A stretch of DNA of 64,000 nucleotides from Pseudomonas capsici (lineage in GTDB: Bacteria; Pseudomonadota; Gammaproteobacteria; Pseudomonadales; Pseudomonadaceae): contig NZ_JAFGZD010000009.1 of NCBI RefSeq assembly GCF_017165765.1, positions 62,001 to 126,000 of the forward strand. Direction: 5' to 3'. Both the position numbers and the translations under genes were made by a program. How positions within the stretch are numbered: the first letter of the stretch is position 1; every line of letters begins with the position of its first letter. A model generated the notes under the pieces. It saw only the letters and a list, made by a program, of their open reading frames with translations, searched no databases and was not told the DNA's origin. Positions 1 through 9,438 of this stretch are shown here, one piece after another.

Positions 1-846
1 AATCGTTGCAGGCTGCTGGAGAAAATTGCAGAGTGCCTGATAGATCTGCGCCGTTCCGCGCTGTCTGCCATCGAGGCTGTAGCCTGCGATATGCGGCGTA
101 CCGATCACACACAGGTCCGCCAGCGGCACATTCACCTGCGGCTCGCCTTCCCAGACATCGAGCACTGCCTGCAGGTCTTCGCGCTCCAGCAGAACGTCAT
201 GCAGCGCAAGGTTATCGATCACGGCGCCACGGCTGGCATTGATAAGCCAGGCACCTTGCCTGAGCTGACGCAGACGCGACGCGTCGAACAGATGCCAGGT
301 GGGCTGCTCGCCGTTTCTGGTCAGAGGCGTGTGCAGACTGATGACATCGCAACGGGCAACGATCTCGTCAAGGCTGACGTATTCGCCGCCCTCTGCGGCT
401 CTGGGCGGATCACAGACCAGTACATTCCAGCCCAGCGCCTTGAGCACCTTGATCAGGCGACCACCCACCTGACCTGCACCCACCACACCATAAGTACGCT
501 GCCTGAGGTCTGCGCCTTCGATTTCAGCCAGAGTCAACAGGCTGCCCAGCACGTAGTCCACGACGCCTCGGGCATTGCAGCCCGGAGCGCTGGACCACTG
601 GATGCCCGCCTGCTGGAAATACTCAAGATCCAGATGATCCGTGCCAATGGTGCAGGTCCCGACGAAGCGCACCGCACTGCCTTCGAGCATTGCACGGTCG
701 ACGTTGGTCACCGAACGCACCAGCAGGATATCGGCATCGGCAACCGCCGCACGATCAATGGAACGCCCCGGCAAGCGACGTATCTCGCCGAAATGGGCAA
801 AAAAGGCATCGAGCAGCGGGATATTTTCGTCAGCGACAATGCGCAT
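1..846 (-). CDS. pdxB: Erythronate-4-phosphate dehydrogenase PdxB (3' end outside window)
   Basis: Oxidises 4-phospho-D-erythronate in the second step of pyridoxal 5'-phosphate synthesis in the cytosol. The reverse strand reads [20 protein letters not shown] from an ATG at 846, the typical PdxB start. It continues with a D-2-hydroxyacid dehydrogenase fold: a GAGQVGGRL dinucleotide-binding loop, then the substrate-domain segment [11 protein letters not shown] and the late HIAGYSLDG catalytic region. About 282 of the usual 380 residues are present and no stop codon is reached, so the C-terminal dimerisation domain lies beyond base 1. tusA and rlmM follow upstream on the same strand. Identification is by recalled family motifs. 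Confidence 0.95.
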   Translation of the reverse strand, partial: MRIVADENIPLLDAFFAHFGEIRRLPGRSIDRAAVADADILLVRSVTNVDRAMLEGSAVRFVGTCTIGTDHLDLEYFQQAGIQWSSAPGCNARGVVDYVLGSLLTLAEIEGADLRQRTYGVVGAGQVGGRLIKVLKALGWNVLVCDPPRAAEGGEYVSLDEIVARCDVISLHTPLTRNGEQPTWHLFDASRLRQLRQGAWLINASRGAVIDNLALHDVLLEREDLQAVLDVWEGEPQVNVPLADLCVIGTPHIAGYSLDGRQRGTAQIYQALCNFLQQPATI

Positions 847-911
847 GAAAGACTCTCTGTTAACCGAAGGAAGGACGATCCATCGTCATGCGGGCGGCAG
901 GCGCACCTGCC

Positions 912-1166
912 TCAATCCTGTTTCTTGCGGATCCAGTAGAGAAAAGTCCCGCCATCGGCCTGCTGCTCGACCAGTTCATGGCCGAGAAACACACAGAATT
1001 TGGGAATGTCGCGCCGGGTCGAAGGGTCCGTGGCAATGACCTTGAGCAGGCCACCGGCATGCAGGTCGCGAACCTTCTGATGCAACATCATCACAGGTTC
1101 CGGGCAGTTGAGACCGGTGGCATCCAGGGTGGCATCAACGGGCTGGCTTTCGATGGGTTCAGACAT
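912..1166 (-). CDS. tusA: Sulfur carrier protein TusA
   Basis: Small cytosolic sulfurtransferase that carries persulfide sulfur from cysteine desulfurase toward tRNA 2-thiouridine and other acceptors. The 84-residue product contains the family signature [15 protein letters not shown], in which the Cys-Pro pair holds the sulfur-carrying cysteine, followed by [13 protein letters not shown] and a short final strand. An upstream in-frame start at 1211 would add 15 residues that do not look like family sequence. The start at 1166 ([11 protein letters not shown]) gives the normal length of about 80 residues. It lies between rlmM and pdxB on the same strand. Confidence 0.93.
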   Translation of the reverse strand: MSEPIESQPVDATLDATGLNCPEPVMMLHQKVRDLHAGGLLKVIATDPSTRRDIPKFCVFLGHELVEQQADGGTFLYWIRKKQD

Positions 1167-1220
1167 GGGGCACTCCAGAAACTGGCGGCAATTGTCGCTC
1201 AATTCATTCAATCAGGCCAA

Positions 1221-2303
1221 TCAGCCCTTGCTCGGGCGGCTTGCCTTGGCAACGTCCAGCCTGCGCAGGTGACAGGTCACTTCCTCGCGATCGTGATAAA
1301 GCTGTTTGCAGCCAATCGAAACCCTGACACCACGCGCCTGAAAACCTTCCTCGATACGATCGAGCAGGCGGCGTACCTCGGCGTAGCGCTGCTTCATCGG
1401 CAGCTTGAGGTTGACCACCGCCTCACGACACAGGCCCTCCCCCAGCCAGGTTTCCAGCAAGGCGGCGTTGCGGGCCGGCTTTTCGACAATGTCACAGACC
1501 ATCCAGTCCACGGTCTGCCGAGGCTTGTAGGTGAAACCGTCAGCCATCAGATGCTGCACCAGACCGGTATCCATTAGGCTTTCGGCCATGGGGCCGTTAT
1601 CGATGGCAGTGACCAGCATGCCGCGACGCACCAGTTGATAGGTCCAGCCACCCGGTGCCGCCCCCAGGTCCACGCCGGTCATGTCGCTGGACAGACGCTC
1701 GTCCCACTCCTGACGTGGAATGAAGTGATGCCAGGCTTCCTCGAGCTTCAGGGTCGAACGGCTCGGCGCTTCGCGGGGAAACTTCAGGCGCGGAATCCCC
1801 ATGGGCCACATCGCCGAGTTATCCGCCTCGGCCAGCCCCAGAAACACCTCGCGACCACTCTTGAAGGTCAGCAACAGACGCGGCTTGTGCGGATCGTCCA
1901 CCAGCTTGCCCGCCTGAATCAGGGCCTTGCGCAGCGGAGCCTCGAATTTCTTGCAGAAGTTCGACAGTTCCTTGCCGTCGTTGGTGTCCACCACTTCCAG
2001 CCACAGACTGCCGCAGACCGGAAAACTCGCCATATGAGCCAGAATCACGCTGATGCGGTCGGTTTCGGGCAAGTCGAGAAAGACTCCCCGAGCCCACTGC
2101 CGAGGGAAGATCAGCCGGTCAAAACGCTGACCGCTCATCAGGCGCTGGGCACCGTCTTCTTCGGTACAGATGAACTCGGCACACGCCGCATCGGGCCTGG
2201 CCTTGGCATAACCGGCCACATTCAGGCGCGCAGCATGATCGGATATCTCCGAACAGACCTCGCTTTCGAAGCCCGGTCGGCAATGCATAAACAGCGTATT
2301 CAT
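1221..2303 (-). CDS. rlmM: 23S rRNA 2'-O-ribose C2498 methyltransferase RlmM
   Basis: S-adenosylmethionine-dependent methyltransferase that modifies C2498 of 23S rRNA. The 360-residue length is normal for the family. The N-terminal half is the THUMP-like RNA-binding part. The C-terminal Rossmann methyltransferase part shows the SAM-binding stretch GVDLGAAPGGWTYQL, then VTAIDNGPM, VDWMVCDIVEKP and VNLKLPMKQRY, giving the K-D-K-E-type catalytic set of RrmJ-like enzymes. The ATG at 2303 has a good GGGAG ribosome site a few bases upstream. The gap to tusA is 54 bases, so the two may be co-transcribed. Confidence 0.95.
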   Translation of the reverse strand: MNTLFMHCRPGFESEVCSEISDHAARLNVAGYAKARPDAACAEFICTEEDGAQRLMSGQRFDRLIFPRQWARGVFLDLPETDRISVILAHMASFPVCGSLWLEVVDTNDGKELSNFCKKFEAPLRKALIQAGKLVDDPHKPRLLLTFKSGREVFLGLAEADNSAMWPMGIPRLKFPREAPSRSTLKLEEAWHHFIPRQEWDERLSSDMTGVDLGAAPGGWTYQLVRRGMLVTAIDNGPMAESLMDTGLVQHLMADGFTYKPRQTVDWMVCDIVEKPARNAALLETWLGEGLCREAVVNLKLPMKQRYAEVRRLLDRIEEGFQARGVRVSIGCKQLYHDREEVTCHLRRLDVAKASRPSKG

Positions 2304-2451
2304 GGTGACTCCCGGCCCCGCAGACTTGAAAGCCGCGCATGATAGCCCAATCAGGAACCACTGGCGCGGCTCGACAGTCCACAGAATGCCGAGGCTCCCG
2401 ACCTGTTACATGGAGCCAGTACCGCTTGCATAACTCTAAAAGGAGTCATTC

Positions 2452-5196
2452 ATGCCCTCCCTGGATAGCCTGAAAAGCCTGAAAAAACTCGAAGTCGACA
2501 ACCAGACCTACCATTACTTCAGCCTTCCGGAAGCCGCGAAATCACTGGGCGACCTGGACCGATTGCCCATGTCGCTCAAGGTGCTGCTGGAAAACCTGTT
2601 GCGCTGGGAAGACGACAAGACCGTCACCGGTGACGACCTCAAGGCACTCGCCGCCTGGCTGAGCGAACGCCGCTCGGACCGCGAGATTCAATACCGCCCC
2701 GCCAGGGTGCTGATGCAGGACTTTACCGGTGTGCCTGCCGTGGTGGATCTGGCAGCCATGCGCGCAGCCGTGGCCAAGGCCGGAGGCGATCCACAGCGGA
2801 TCAATCCGTTGTCGCCGGTCGATCTGGTGATCGATCACTCGGTCATGGTGGACAGATTTGGCGATCCCGACGCCTTCGGCGACAACGTCGAGATCGAAAT
2901 GCAACGTAACGGCGAGCGTTATGCCTTCCTGCGTTGGGGCCAGAGCGCCTTCGATAACTTCAGCGTGGTACCACCGGGCACCGGCATCTGCCATCAGGTG
3001 AATCTGGAATACCTGGGCCGCACGGTCTGGACCAAAGAAGAGGATGGCCGCACCTACGCCTTCCCCGACACACTGGTGGGCACCGACTCCCACACCACCA
3101 TGATCAACGGCCTGGGTGTGCTGGGCTGGGGCGTAGGCGGGATCGAAGCCGAAGCCGCCATGCTCGGCCAGCCGGTGTCGATGCTGATCCCGGAAGTGAT
3201 CGGCTTCAAGCTGACCGGCAAGCTGAAGGAAGGCATCACCGCGACGGATCTGGTGCTGACCGTCACCCAGATGCTGCGCAAGAAAGGCGTGGTCGGCAAG
3301 TTCGTCGAATTCTATGGCGACGGGCTGGCCGATCTGCCGCTGGCCGACCGGGCAACCATTGCCAATATGGCCCCCGAGTATGGGGCAACCTGTGGTTTCT
3401 TCCCGGTGGACGAAGTGACGCTGGACTACCTGCGCCTTTCCGGTCGGCCGGATACTACGGTGAAACTGGTGGAAGCCTATTGCAAGGCTCAGGGCCTGTG
3501 GCGACTGCCGGGCAAGGAGCCGGTATTCACCGACAGTCTGGAACTGGACATGGGAACCGTACAAGCGAGTCTGGCCGGGCCGAAACGCCCGCAGGATCGA
3601 GTCGATCTGCCAGCCGTCCCCAAGGCCTTCGATGATTTTCTCGGCCTGCAGGTCAAACCGGCCCGCACGGAAGAAGGTCGTCTGGAAAGCGAAGGCGGTG
3701 GCGGCGTGGCCGTGGGCAATGCCGGGCAAGTCAGTGGCGAGGCCGAGTATGAGCACGATGGCCAGACTCACCGACTGAAAAACGGTGCAGTGGTCATCGC
3801 CGCCATTACTTCCTGCACCAATACCTCCAACCCCAGCGTGATGATGGCGGCCGGGCTGGTGGCGAAAAAGGCTGTGGAAAAAGGCCTGAAACGCAAGCCA
3901 TGGGTAAAAAGCTCTCTGGCCCCCGGCTCCAAGGTGGTCACCGATTACTACAAGGCGGCCGGTCTGACCCAGTATCTGGACGCGCTGGGCTTCGATCTGG
4001 TGGGCTATGGCTGCACCACTTGCATCGGCAACTCAGGGCCGCTGCTGGCCCCCATCGAGAACGCCATCCAGAATGCGGACCTGACCGTAGCCTCGGTATT
4101 GTCCGGCAACCGCAATTTCGAGGGCCGGGTTCACCCACTGGTCAAGACCAACTGGCTGGCCTCGCCACCTCTGGTCGTGGCCTATGCACTGGCAGGTACG
4201 GTGCGCATCGATATCAGTAGCGAACCGCTGGGGGAAGGCTCGGACGGCAAACCGGTTTACCTGCGCGATATCTGGCCCAGCCAGCAGGAAATCGCCGAAG
4301 CCGTGCAAAGCGTCAATACCGGTATGTTCCATAAGGAATACGCAGAGGTCTTCGCCGGTGACGAGCAGTGGCAAGCCATTGAAGTCCCGCAGGCAGCCAC
4401 CTATGTCTGGCAACCGGACTCTACCTATATCCAGCACCCACCGTTCTTTGCCGATATCGCCGGCCCCTTGCCGGTGATCGAGGATATTCAAGGCGCGCGG
4501 ATCCTGGCCCTGCTGGGGGATTCGGTGACCACCGACCATATTTCTCCGGCAGGCAATATCAAGACCGACAGCCCGGCCGGACGCTATCTGCGCGATCAGG
4601 GCGTGGAGCCCAAGGACTTCAACTCCTACGGATCGCGCCGTGGCAACCATGAAGTGATGATGCGCGGCACCTTCGCCAATATCCGCATCCGCAACGAAAT
4701 GCTGGGCGGCGAGGAAGGCGGCAATACCCTGCATGTGCCCAGCGGCGAAAAACTGGCTATCTACGACGCCGCCATGCGCTATCAGGCAGAAGGCACTCCC
4801 CTGGTGATCGTTGCAGGTCAGGAATACGGTACCGGTTCAAGCCGCGACTGGGCCGCCAAGGGCACCAATCTGCTGGGTGTAAAAGCCGTCATTGCCGAAA
4901 GCTTTGAGCGGATCCACCGCTCCAATCTAGTCGGCATGGGGGTATTGCCCCTGCAGTTCAAGAATGGCCAGACCCGTAAATCCCTGAACCTCACCGGCAA
5001 GGAAACCCTGGAAATCAGCGGACTGAGCGGTGCCGAGGTGCGGCCGGGCATGAGCCTGACGCTCACGATCACCCGTGAAGACGGCAGCCAGGAAAATCTG
5101 GACGTACTGTGCCGGATCGACACGCTCAACGAAGTGGAGTACTTCAAATCAGGAGGGATTCTGCATTATGTGTTGAGGCAGTTGATTGCGTCGTGA
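2452..5196 (+). CDS. acnA: Aconitate hydratase A
   Basis: Interconverts citrate and isocitrate in the TCA and glyoxylate cycles; cytosolic 4Fe-4S enzyme of the AcnA/IRP1 type. The 914-residue length fits the family. Cluster ligands are visible as [10 protein letters not shown] and [14 protein letters not shown], giving the three cysteines. Substrate-binding segments include [15 protein letters not shown] and the swivel-domain motif [15 protein letters not shown] near residue 790. The ATG is preceded by AAAAGGAGT, a strong ribosome site. It is divergent from rlmM, with 148 bases between them that must hold both promoters. In P. aeruginosa acnA also sits next to aer and the cco genes, in line with this context. 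Confidence 0.97.
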   Translation: MPSLDSLKSLKKLEVDNQTYHYFSLPEAAKSLGDLDRLPMSLKVLLENLLRWEDDKTVTGDDLKALAAWLSERRSDREIQYRPARVLMQDFTGVPAVVDLAAMRAAVAKAGGDPQRINPLSPVDLVIDHSVMVDRFGDPDAFGDNVEIEMQRNGERYAFLRWGQSAFDNFSVVPPGTGICHQVNLEYLGRTVWTKEEDGRTYAFPDTLVGTDSHTTMINGLGVLGWGVGGIEAEAAMLGQPVSMLIPEVIGFKLTGKLKEGITATDLVLTVTQMLRKKGVVGKFVEFYGDGLADLPLADRATIANMAPEYGATCGFFPVDEVTLDYLRLSGRPDTTVKLVEAYCKAQGLWRLPGKEPVFTDSLELDMGTVQASLAGPKRPQDRVDLPAVPKAFDDFLGLQVKPARTEEGRLESEGGGGVAVGNAGQVSGEAEYEHDGQTHRLKNGAVVIAAITSCTNTSNPSVMMAAGLVAKKAVEKGLKRKPWVKSSLAPGSKVVTDYYKAAGLTQYLDALGFDLVGYGCTTCIGNSGPLLAPIENAIQNADLTVASVLSGNRNFEGRVHPLVKTNWLASPPLVVAYALAGTVRIDISSEPLGEGSDGKPVYLRDIWPSQQEIAEAVQSVNTGMFHKEYAEVFAGDEQWQAIEVPQAATYVWQPDSTYIQHPPFFADIAGPLPVIEDIQGARILALLGDSVTTDHISPAGNIKTDSPAGRYLRDQGVEPKDFNSYGSRRGNHEVMMRGTFANIRIRNEMLGGEEGGNTLHVPSGEKLAIYDAAMRYQAEGTPLVIVAGQEYGTGSSRDWAAKGTNLLGVKAVIAESFERIHRSNLVGMGVLPLQFKNGQTRKSLNLTGKETLEISGLSGAEVRPGMSLTLTITREDGSQENLDVLCRIDTLNEVEYFKSGGILHYVLRQLIAS

Positions 5197-5260
5197 CGAC
5201 AATTCGCTAGTGGCCCGTATAACGCCATAGAATCTCCGCTTTTGCTTCAGGAGATTCTTC

Positions 5261-6052
5261 ATGGCACCAGAGTCCCGGGTGTTTTTCTGTCTGCTCGGCC
5301 TCGGGTACGCCATTGCGCTGTTCTACGGCCAGCTTCAGTGGCCGGCTGCCTTGGCAGTCGGCCTTCTGCTGATGGCAGGTTTGTGTGTCAGACAGTCCGG
5401 ACACAGGTGGGTCCGCGGGCTCGGGCATGGCATCTTCATTGTCACGGGCCTTGCTCTGGCCGCTCATCTGTTACCCGGTTTCAATAGCGCAAAAGTGTTC
5501 GATGCGATTCGCTTCAGCCCCGAAGCCGCGCCCTTCTCCATGTCCCTGAATCTGGATAAACCGCTGATTGGGTTCTGGGTGCTCCTGTTCTGTCCATGGA
5601 TCCTGACATCGGTGAGTAGTGTCCGCTCATTGAAAGTCACAGTCCTGGCCCTGATCGCTACCGCCGTGTTGTGCATGACAATGGCCACAGCCCTTGGAGT
5701 CATCGGCTGGGCCGCAAAATGGCCGGAACATGGCACGCTCTGGTTATTGAACAATCTGTTGCTTGTGTCGCTCACCGAAGAGTTGTTCTTTCGGGCCTAC
5801 CTGCAAGGGGCATTGCAACAAGTCTTTAATAAAACATGGCGGGACAGCACACTGGCCATCGTTATAGCTGCCATACTGTTCGGGCTCTCCCATCTCGGCT
5901 CTGGATGGCAATGGGTATTGCTCGCGAGCCTGGCCGGTGTGGGTTATGGCATTGCCTATCGTTTCGGTGGCCTGCAGGCCGCAGTCGTCAGCCACTTCGG
6001 TTTGAATCTGGTTCATTTCGGCCTGTTCACCTATCCAATGCTGGATCGATAA
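5261..6052 (+). CDS. CPBP-family intramembrane metalloprotease
   Basis: A 263-residue integral membrane protein with about seven to eight hydrophobic segments. The Abi/CAAX-protease (CPBP) signature is complete: EELFFRAYLQ gives the paired glutamates and arginine, FGLSHLG the first histidine, and SHFGLNLVHFG the second conserved histidine plus asparagine. Family members are glutamic-type intramembrane proteases; the substrate cannot be told from sequence. The start has AGGAG 6 bases upstream. It stands alone between acnA and the receptor gene, and no partner is evident. Confidence 0.85.
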   Translation: MAPESRVFFCLLGLGYAIALFYGQLQWPAALAVGLLLMAGLCVRQSGHRWVRGLGHGIFIVTGLALAAHLLPGFNSAKVFDAIRFSPEAAPFSMSLNLDKPLIGFWVLLFCPWILTSVSSVRSLKVTVLALIATAVLCMTMATALGVIGWAAKWPEHGTLWLLNNLLLVSLTEELFFRAYLQGALQQVFNKTWRDSTLAIVIAAILFGLSHLGSGWQWVLLASLAGVGYGIAYRFGGLQAAVVSHFGLNLVHFGLFTYPMLDR

Positions 6053-6083
6053 GCATTGATACATGACAATGATTCGCTATTCA

Positions 6084-6125
6084 TTGATCTGAAAAACTCA
6101 ATTTACAGGCTCGCCTGCCGATAAC
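6084..6125 (+). promoter_or_regulatory. Possible weak ANR-type promoter of the Aer-like receptor
   Basis: TTGAT at 6084-6088 with a degenerate second half-site AAAAC after a 4-base spacer matches the ANR/FNR consensus TTGAT-N4-ATCAA at 7 of 10 positions. If its centre is placed at -41.5, the -10 position falls on GATAAC at 6120-6125, 4 of 6 to TATAAT. From memory, aer is ANR-dependent in other Pseudomonas, which makes the site worth listing, but the match is poor. Confidence 0.3.
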
Positions 6126-6160
6126 CCGCCGAAGCCTATTGGATCGAAGGACCGAAAGCC

Positions 6161-7726
6161 ATGCGTAACAACCAGCCAGTCACTCAACGTGAAAGGACAT
6201 TCCCTGCCGAACAGCGGTTGATTTCCACTACCGATACCAAGGGCGTAATCACTTACTGCAACGAGATCTTCCAGGAAGTCTCCGGCTTCAGTCACGACGA
6301 GTTGATCAAGGCACCGCATAATTTGGTTCGCCATCCGGACGTCCCTTCGGCCGTTTTCGAACACATGTGGGCTACCCTGAAGCGTGGTCAGCCGTGGATG
6401 GGCATCGTCAAGAACCGTTGCAAGAATGGCGACCACTATTGGGTCAACGCCTATGTGACGCCGATGTTCGAGAACAAGCAGGTGGTTGGCTTCGAGTCCG
6501 TGCGTGTCAAACCGACCGCCGAACAGATCAAGCGTGCCGAAGCGCTGTACGCACGTATCAACAAGGGCAAATCGGCCATTCCGGGTCGCGACAAATGGCT
6601 GCCGGTGCTGCAGGACTGGCTGCCGTTCATCCTGGTCAGCCAGCTGAGCTTCATGATCGGCGCCTGGCTCAACTCGCACTGGGGCTTCATTCTGGCCGCC
6701 GCATTGTCGGTACCGCTGGGCCTGTTGGGTCTGACCTGGCAGCAGCGCGGTATCAAACGCCTGTTGCGCCTGGCCGAACAGACCACTTCGGACCCGCTGA
6801 TCGCACAGATGTATACCGATAGCCGAGGTCCGCAAGCACGCCTGGAAATGTCGATCCTCAGCCAGGAAGCGCGGATGAAAACCTGCCTGACCCGCTTGCA
6901 GGATACCGCCGAGCACCTCAATACCCAGGCACGCAAATCCAACTCACTGGCCAACGCCAGTTCTTCGGGGCTTGAGCGCCAGCGGGTCGAGACCGAACAG
7001 GTGGCAACCGCCATCAACCAGATGGCTACCACCACCCAGCAAGTCGCCAGCCATGTCCAGCGCGCGGCCGATGCCAGCCAACAGGCCAACCAGCTTACAC
7101 GTCGTGGCCGGGATATCGCCGGCGAAACCCGTGAGGCCATTCAGCGCCTGTCCACTTCCGTGGGCGAAACCGGTCTGACCGTTACCCAACTGGCCAAGGA
7201 CAGCGATGAAATCGGCGGTGTGGTGGACGTGATCAAAGGCATCGCCGACCAGACCAACCTGCTGGCCCTGAACGCCGCCATCGAGGCTGCCCGCGCCGGG
7301 GAAATGGGTCGAGGCTTTGCCGTGGTGGCCGATGAAGTGCGTCAACTGGCACAGCGCACCACCGAGTCCACCGGGCAGATCCATGGTCTGATCGCCAAAC
7401 TGCAACAGACCGCCAACAATGCCGTGCAAACCATGAACTCCGGCCACCGTCAGGCCGAAGAAGGCGTTGCGCGGGTGCTGGAAGCAGACGAGGCGCTGGT
7501 GGGCATCAGCGAAGCGGTCGCCAACATCACCGAAATGGCTACCCAGATCGCCACCGCCACCGAACAGCAAAGCTCGGTCGCCGAAGAGATCAGCCGCAAC
7601 ATCTCCACCATTGCCGATCTGGCCGATCAGACTTCCGATGAAGCCCATCGCTCGGCCGTGCTCAGCGCCGAACTGACCGATACGGCCAATTCGCAATACT
7701 CACTGGTTGAGCGCTTCAACCGGTAA
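6161..7726 (+). CDS. aer: Aer-like methyl-accepting energy-taxis receptor with N-terminal PAS domain
   Basis: A 521-residue receptor that likely senses redox or oxygen state through a PAS domain and signals to CheA/CheW. Residues about 10-125 are PAS-like ([32 protein letters not shown], the usual Aer-type FAD-pocket stretch). A hydrophobic hairpin at about 150-190 anchors it to the inner membrane. The cytoplasmic signalling domain holds the highly conserved hairpin tip [19 protein letters not shown] at about 365-385. There is no periplasmic domain, which fits Aer. The neighbourhood (acnA upstream, cco genes downstream) matches that of aer in P. aeruginosa. An accessory block has been inserted between receptor and oxidases. 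Confidence 0.9.
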   Translation: MRNNQPVTQRERTFPAEQRLISTTDTKGVITYCNEIFQEVSGFSHDELIKAPHNLVRHPDVPSAVFEHMWATLKRGQPWMGIVKNRCKNGDHYWVNAYVTPMFENKQVVGFESVRVKPTAEQIKRAEALYARINKGKSAIPGRDKWLPVLQDWLPFILVSQLSFMIGAWLNSHWGFILAAALSVPLGLLGLTWQQRGIKRLLRLAEQTTSDPLIAQMYTDSRGPQARLEMSILSQEARMKTCLTRLQDTAEHLNTQARKSNSLANASSSGLERQRVETEQVATAINQMATTTQQVASHVQRAADASQQANQLTRRGRDIAGETREAIQRLSTSVGETGLTVTQLAKDSDEIGGVVDVIKGIADQTNLLALNAAIEAARAGEMGRGFAVVADEVRQLAQRTTESTGQIHGLIAKLQQTANNAVQTMNSGHRQAEEGVARVLEADEALVGISEAVANITEMATQIATATEQQSSVAEEISRNISTIADLADQTSDEAHRSAVLSAELTDTANSQYSLVERFNR

Positions 7727-7743
7727 GGCCTGCACTGCAACAG

Positions 7744-7780
7744 AAAAGCCCCGGCAAATGACGATTTACCGGGGCTTTTT
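7744..7780 (+). terminator. Rho-independent terminator after aer
   Basis: A stem AAAAGCCCCGG..AAAT with loop GACG and its complement ends in a run of five T (GGGGCTTTTT), 18 bases after the receptor stop codon. The leading A run means it can also terminate transcripts coming from the opposite strand (the 7805-8365 gene). Confidence 0.88.
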
Positions 7781-7804
7781 CATGAGGCTCGAAGTCACGC
7801 GGCC

Positions 7805-8365
7805 TTATTTGACCTTGCGGGAAAGATCATCGAGTGAACGCTTCACATTATTCAACTCACGCTCCTGATCGCTGACATCACGCTTGAGGCTGGACAGTTC
7901 ACTTGCACTGGAGCTGCTGCTGGACCCCGAACTGCGCTTCAAGTCATTCACCTGGCCTTCAAGTTTTTCCATGCCGCGCTCCTGCTCATCGAGCTTGCGC
8001 TTGAGACTGGCAATTTCGCTATCGCTGGAACTGTTGCTTGAAGCCGAAGACTTGTTATCGCGCCTGAGTTCTTCAATAACTCGGGACTGCCCTTCGATAA
8101 TCTTTTTCAGATTTTCCAGCTCCCTGGTATTACTCTCCGTACCTTTTCTCATCTCCTGAATATCGCCAACGGTAATATTGGCGTTACGCAATGCAGTTCC
8201 TCTGCCGTAATCGTTAAAGCTGGTAACGATCTTGTCGTAACTGTCGGCATTGGAAGACTTGATCTCAACCGCTGCGTTGGCGCTTGAAAATGCCAGGCTG
8301 GTCATTAATAAGGCAAGAACACGAACACGGGAAGTCGTGCGAGGGATTTTGAACAAGGAAGCCAT
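7805..8365 (-). CDS. Exported coiled-coil protein of unknown function
   Basis: A 186-residue product starting at the ATG at 8365 (MASLFKIPRTTS). An upstream in-frame start at 8476 would put 37 extra residues before the signal peptide and is rejected. Residues 1-31 form a Sec-type signal peptide ending in SANA. The mature part is heptad-rich (TRELENLKKIIEGQSRVIEEL, SEIASLKRKLDEQERGMEKL, ELSSLKRDVSDQERELNNV) with serine-rich hinges between three coiled-coil blocks. The three blocks resemble one another, suggesting internal duplication. I do not recognise a named family. A periplasmic or envelope location is inferred. It is convergent with aer and shares the bidirectional terminator. Confidence 0.75.
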   Translation of the reverse strand: MASLFKIPRTTSRVRVLALLMTSLAFSSANAAVEIKSSNADSYDKIVTSFNDYGRGTALRNANITVGDIQEMRKGTESNTRELENLKKIIEGQSRVIEELRRDNKSSASSNSSSDSEIASLKRKLDEQERGMEKLEGQVNDLKRSSGSSSSSSASELSSLKRDVSDQERELNNVKRSLDDLSRKVK

Positions 8366-8922
8366 GATCCTGATTCCATGCGAGATGCCGAAATGGCACA
8401 TTGATATGACGCTGTTATTTGCAGAGAGTTCGCGGACAGCACCGCTATTTTTTCTCCCCCCTGAACAAGACGGCACCCGTCAGCCCCTGATCCTGAGCAT
8501 CTGAAGCAACCAGAGCCTTGTGCCGCTCAGAAAACCTGCATTCATTCAAGTATTGAAACAGGGAGCGTGAATTCATTTGAATTTATCGCAAAAAAGTTTT
8601 TTGGAGTGATCTTTCCGATAGTGATGTACGCCTCTTCCACGCACGTGAAAAACACTGCACTTTTAATACTTGCCTTCTGTTTTCAACCTGAAAACGCTGC
8701 AAAAAATTTCATACTTCCTAAAACAACGACACTGTTCAACGACAAGCCCGCAGCAAACTCCAGCCTGTCTGGCAACTTCATTTGTTACACCATGTAATCA
8801 AATACGCCAGCCACACAAACTTCAGGCCAGCCATTTGACCGGATCACGCCCTGTACTTTTAATGGTTTCACACCACGCGATAACGTTTTCAGACCATTCG
8901 AATATCAATACAGGCGTTTCCA
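8366..8922. other. Intergenic region, 557 bases, no convincing gene
   Basis: AT-richer than its flanks. It holds the upstream regions of two divergent genes (7805-8365 on minus, 8923-9390 on plus). An open frame at 8567-8797 has no family resemblance and no good ribosome site. I see no RNA gene or repeat. Confidence 0.5.
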
Positions 8923-9390
8923 ATGGATAAACCGACCCAAGACGGCTCACTGCCACCTGCCAATGAACACACATCATTGCCCGGGCAACCCGATATATCG
9001 TCCAGCCTGAAGGCTCCGATCTTGCCAGGCATAAATCCCGATGCAATTGCCTGGGAACAGATTCATGCCGGTATATCCGTCCATATCCCCTCCTCGCCTC
9101 TGATGCAACGAGAGGACCTCATCGTCTTTCACTGGGGCCTGTACCAGTCATCAACACCCCTGCTTCATCCTTTGGGCAACAGCCCTGTCGTGCGGATACT
9201 GTGCATTACCTACAACTTCATTCCCCATGCCCAATACGGTCCCGTGGATATTTACTATGAAATACATCGCGCCAACCACTTGATCGGCACCTCGCCCATT
9301 CTGCGCGTAACGGTCAATAAGCATGCGCCGCTCACGTCCAGACAGCGCCGCCGCAAACGCAACATGAAACGTCGTCATCCGGGCAAATGA
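8923..9390 (+). CDS. Single-domain Ig-like protein related to the large proteins at 12-16 kb
   Basis: A 155-residue protein with no signal peptide. Residues about 45-132 follow the same pattern as the repeats of the two large proteins downstream: VHIPSSPLMQREDLIVFHWG, then an I-Y-F-P stretch and GPVDIYYEIHRANHLIGTSP, ending on a V-T-V strand. Compare VDIPKYPGASPFDMIRLFWG with VQVFYEVTRQLDLAGSS in the 12034 gene. The C-terminus is strongly basic (RQRRRKRNMKRRH). Function is unknown; it is likely a detached member of the same repeat family. The ribosome site before ATG 8923 is weak. Confidence 0.65.
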   Translation: MDKPTQDGSLPPANEHTSLPGQPDISSSLKAPILPGINPDAIAWEQIHAGISVHIPSSPLMQREDLIVFHWGLYQSSTPLLHPLGNSPVVRILCITYNFIPHAQYGPVDIYYEIHRANHLIGTSPILRVTVNKHAPLTSRQRRRKRNMKRRHPGK

Positions 9391-9421
9391 AAAAGCCCCC
9401 GGTGATCGCTCACCGGGGGCT
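9390..9421 (-). terminator. Terminator of the autotransporter gene
   Basis: Perfect 12-base stem AGCCCCCGGTGA / TCACCGGGGGCT with a 4-base loop. Read on the minus strand it ends in TTTTT, 18 bases past the autotransporter stop codon. It directly abuts the stop of the convergent gene at 9390. Confidence 0.9.
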
Positions 9422-9438
9422 CGACTGACGCAAGATCC

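Noticed and set aside
8567..8797. 76-codon open frame in the gap before the one-domain Ig-like gene
   Set aside because: No good ribosome site, odd composition and no recognisable family; many frames are open by chance here.
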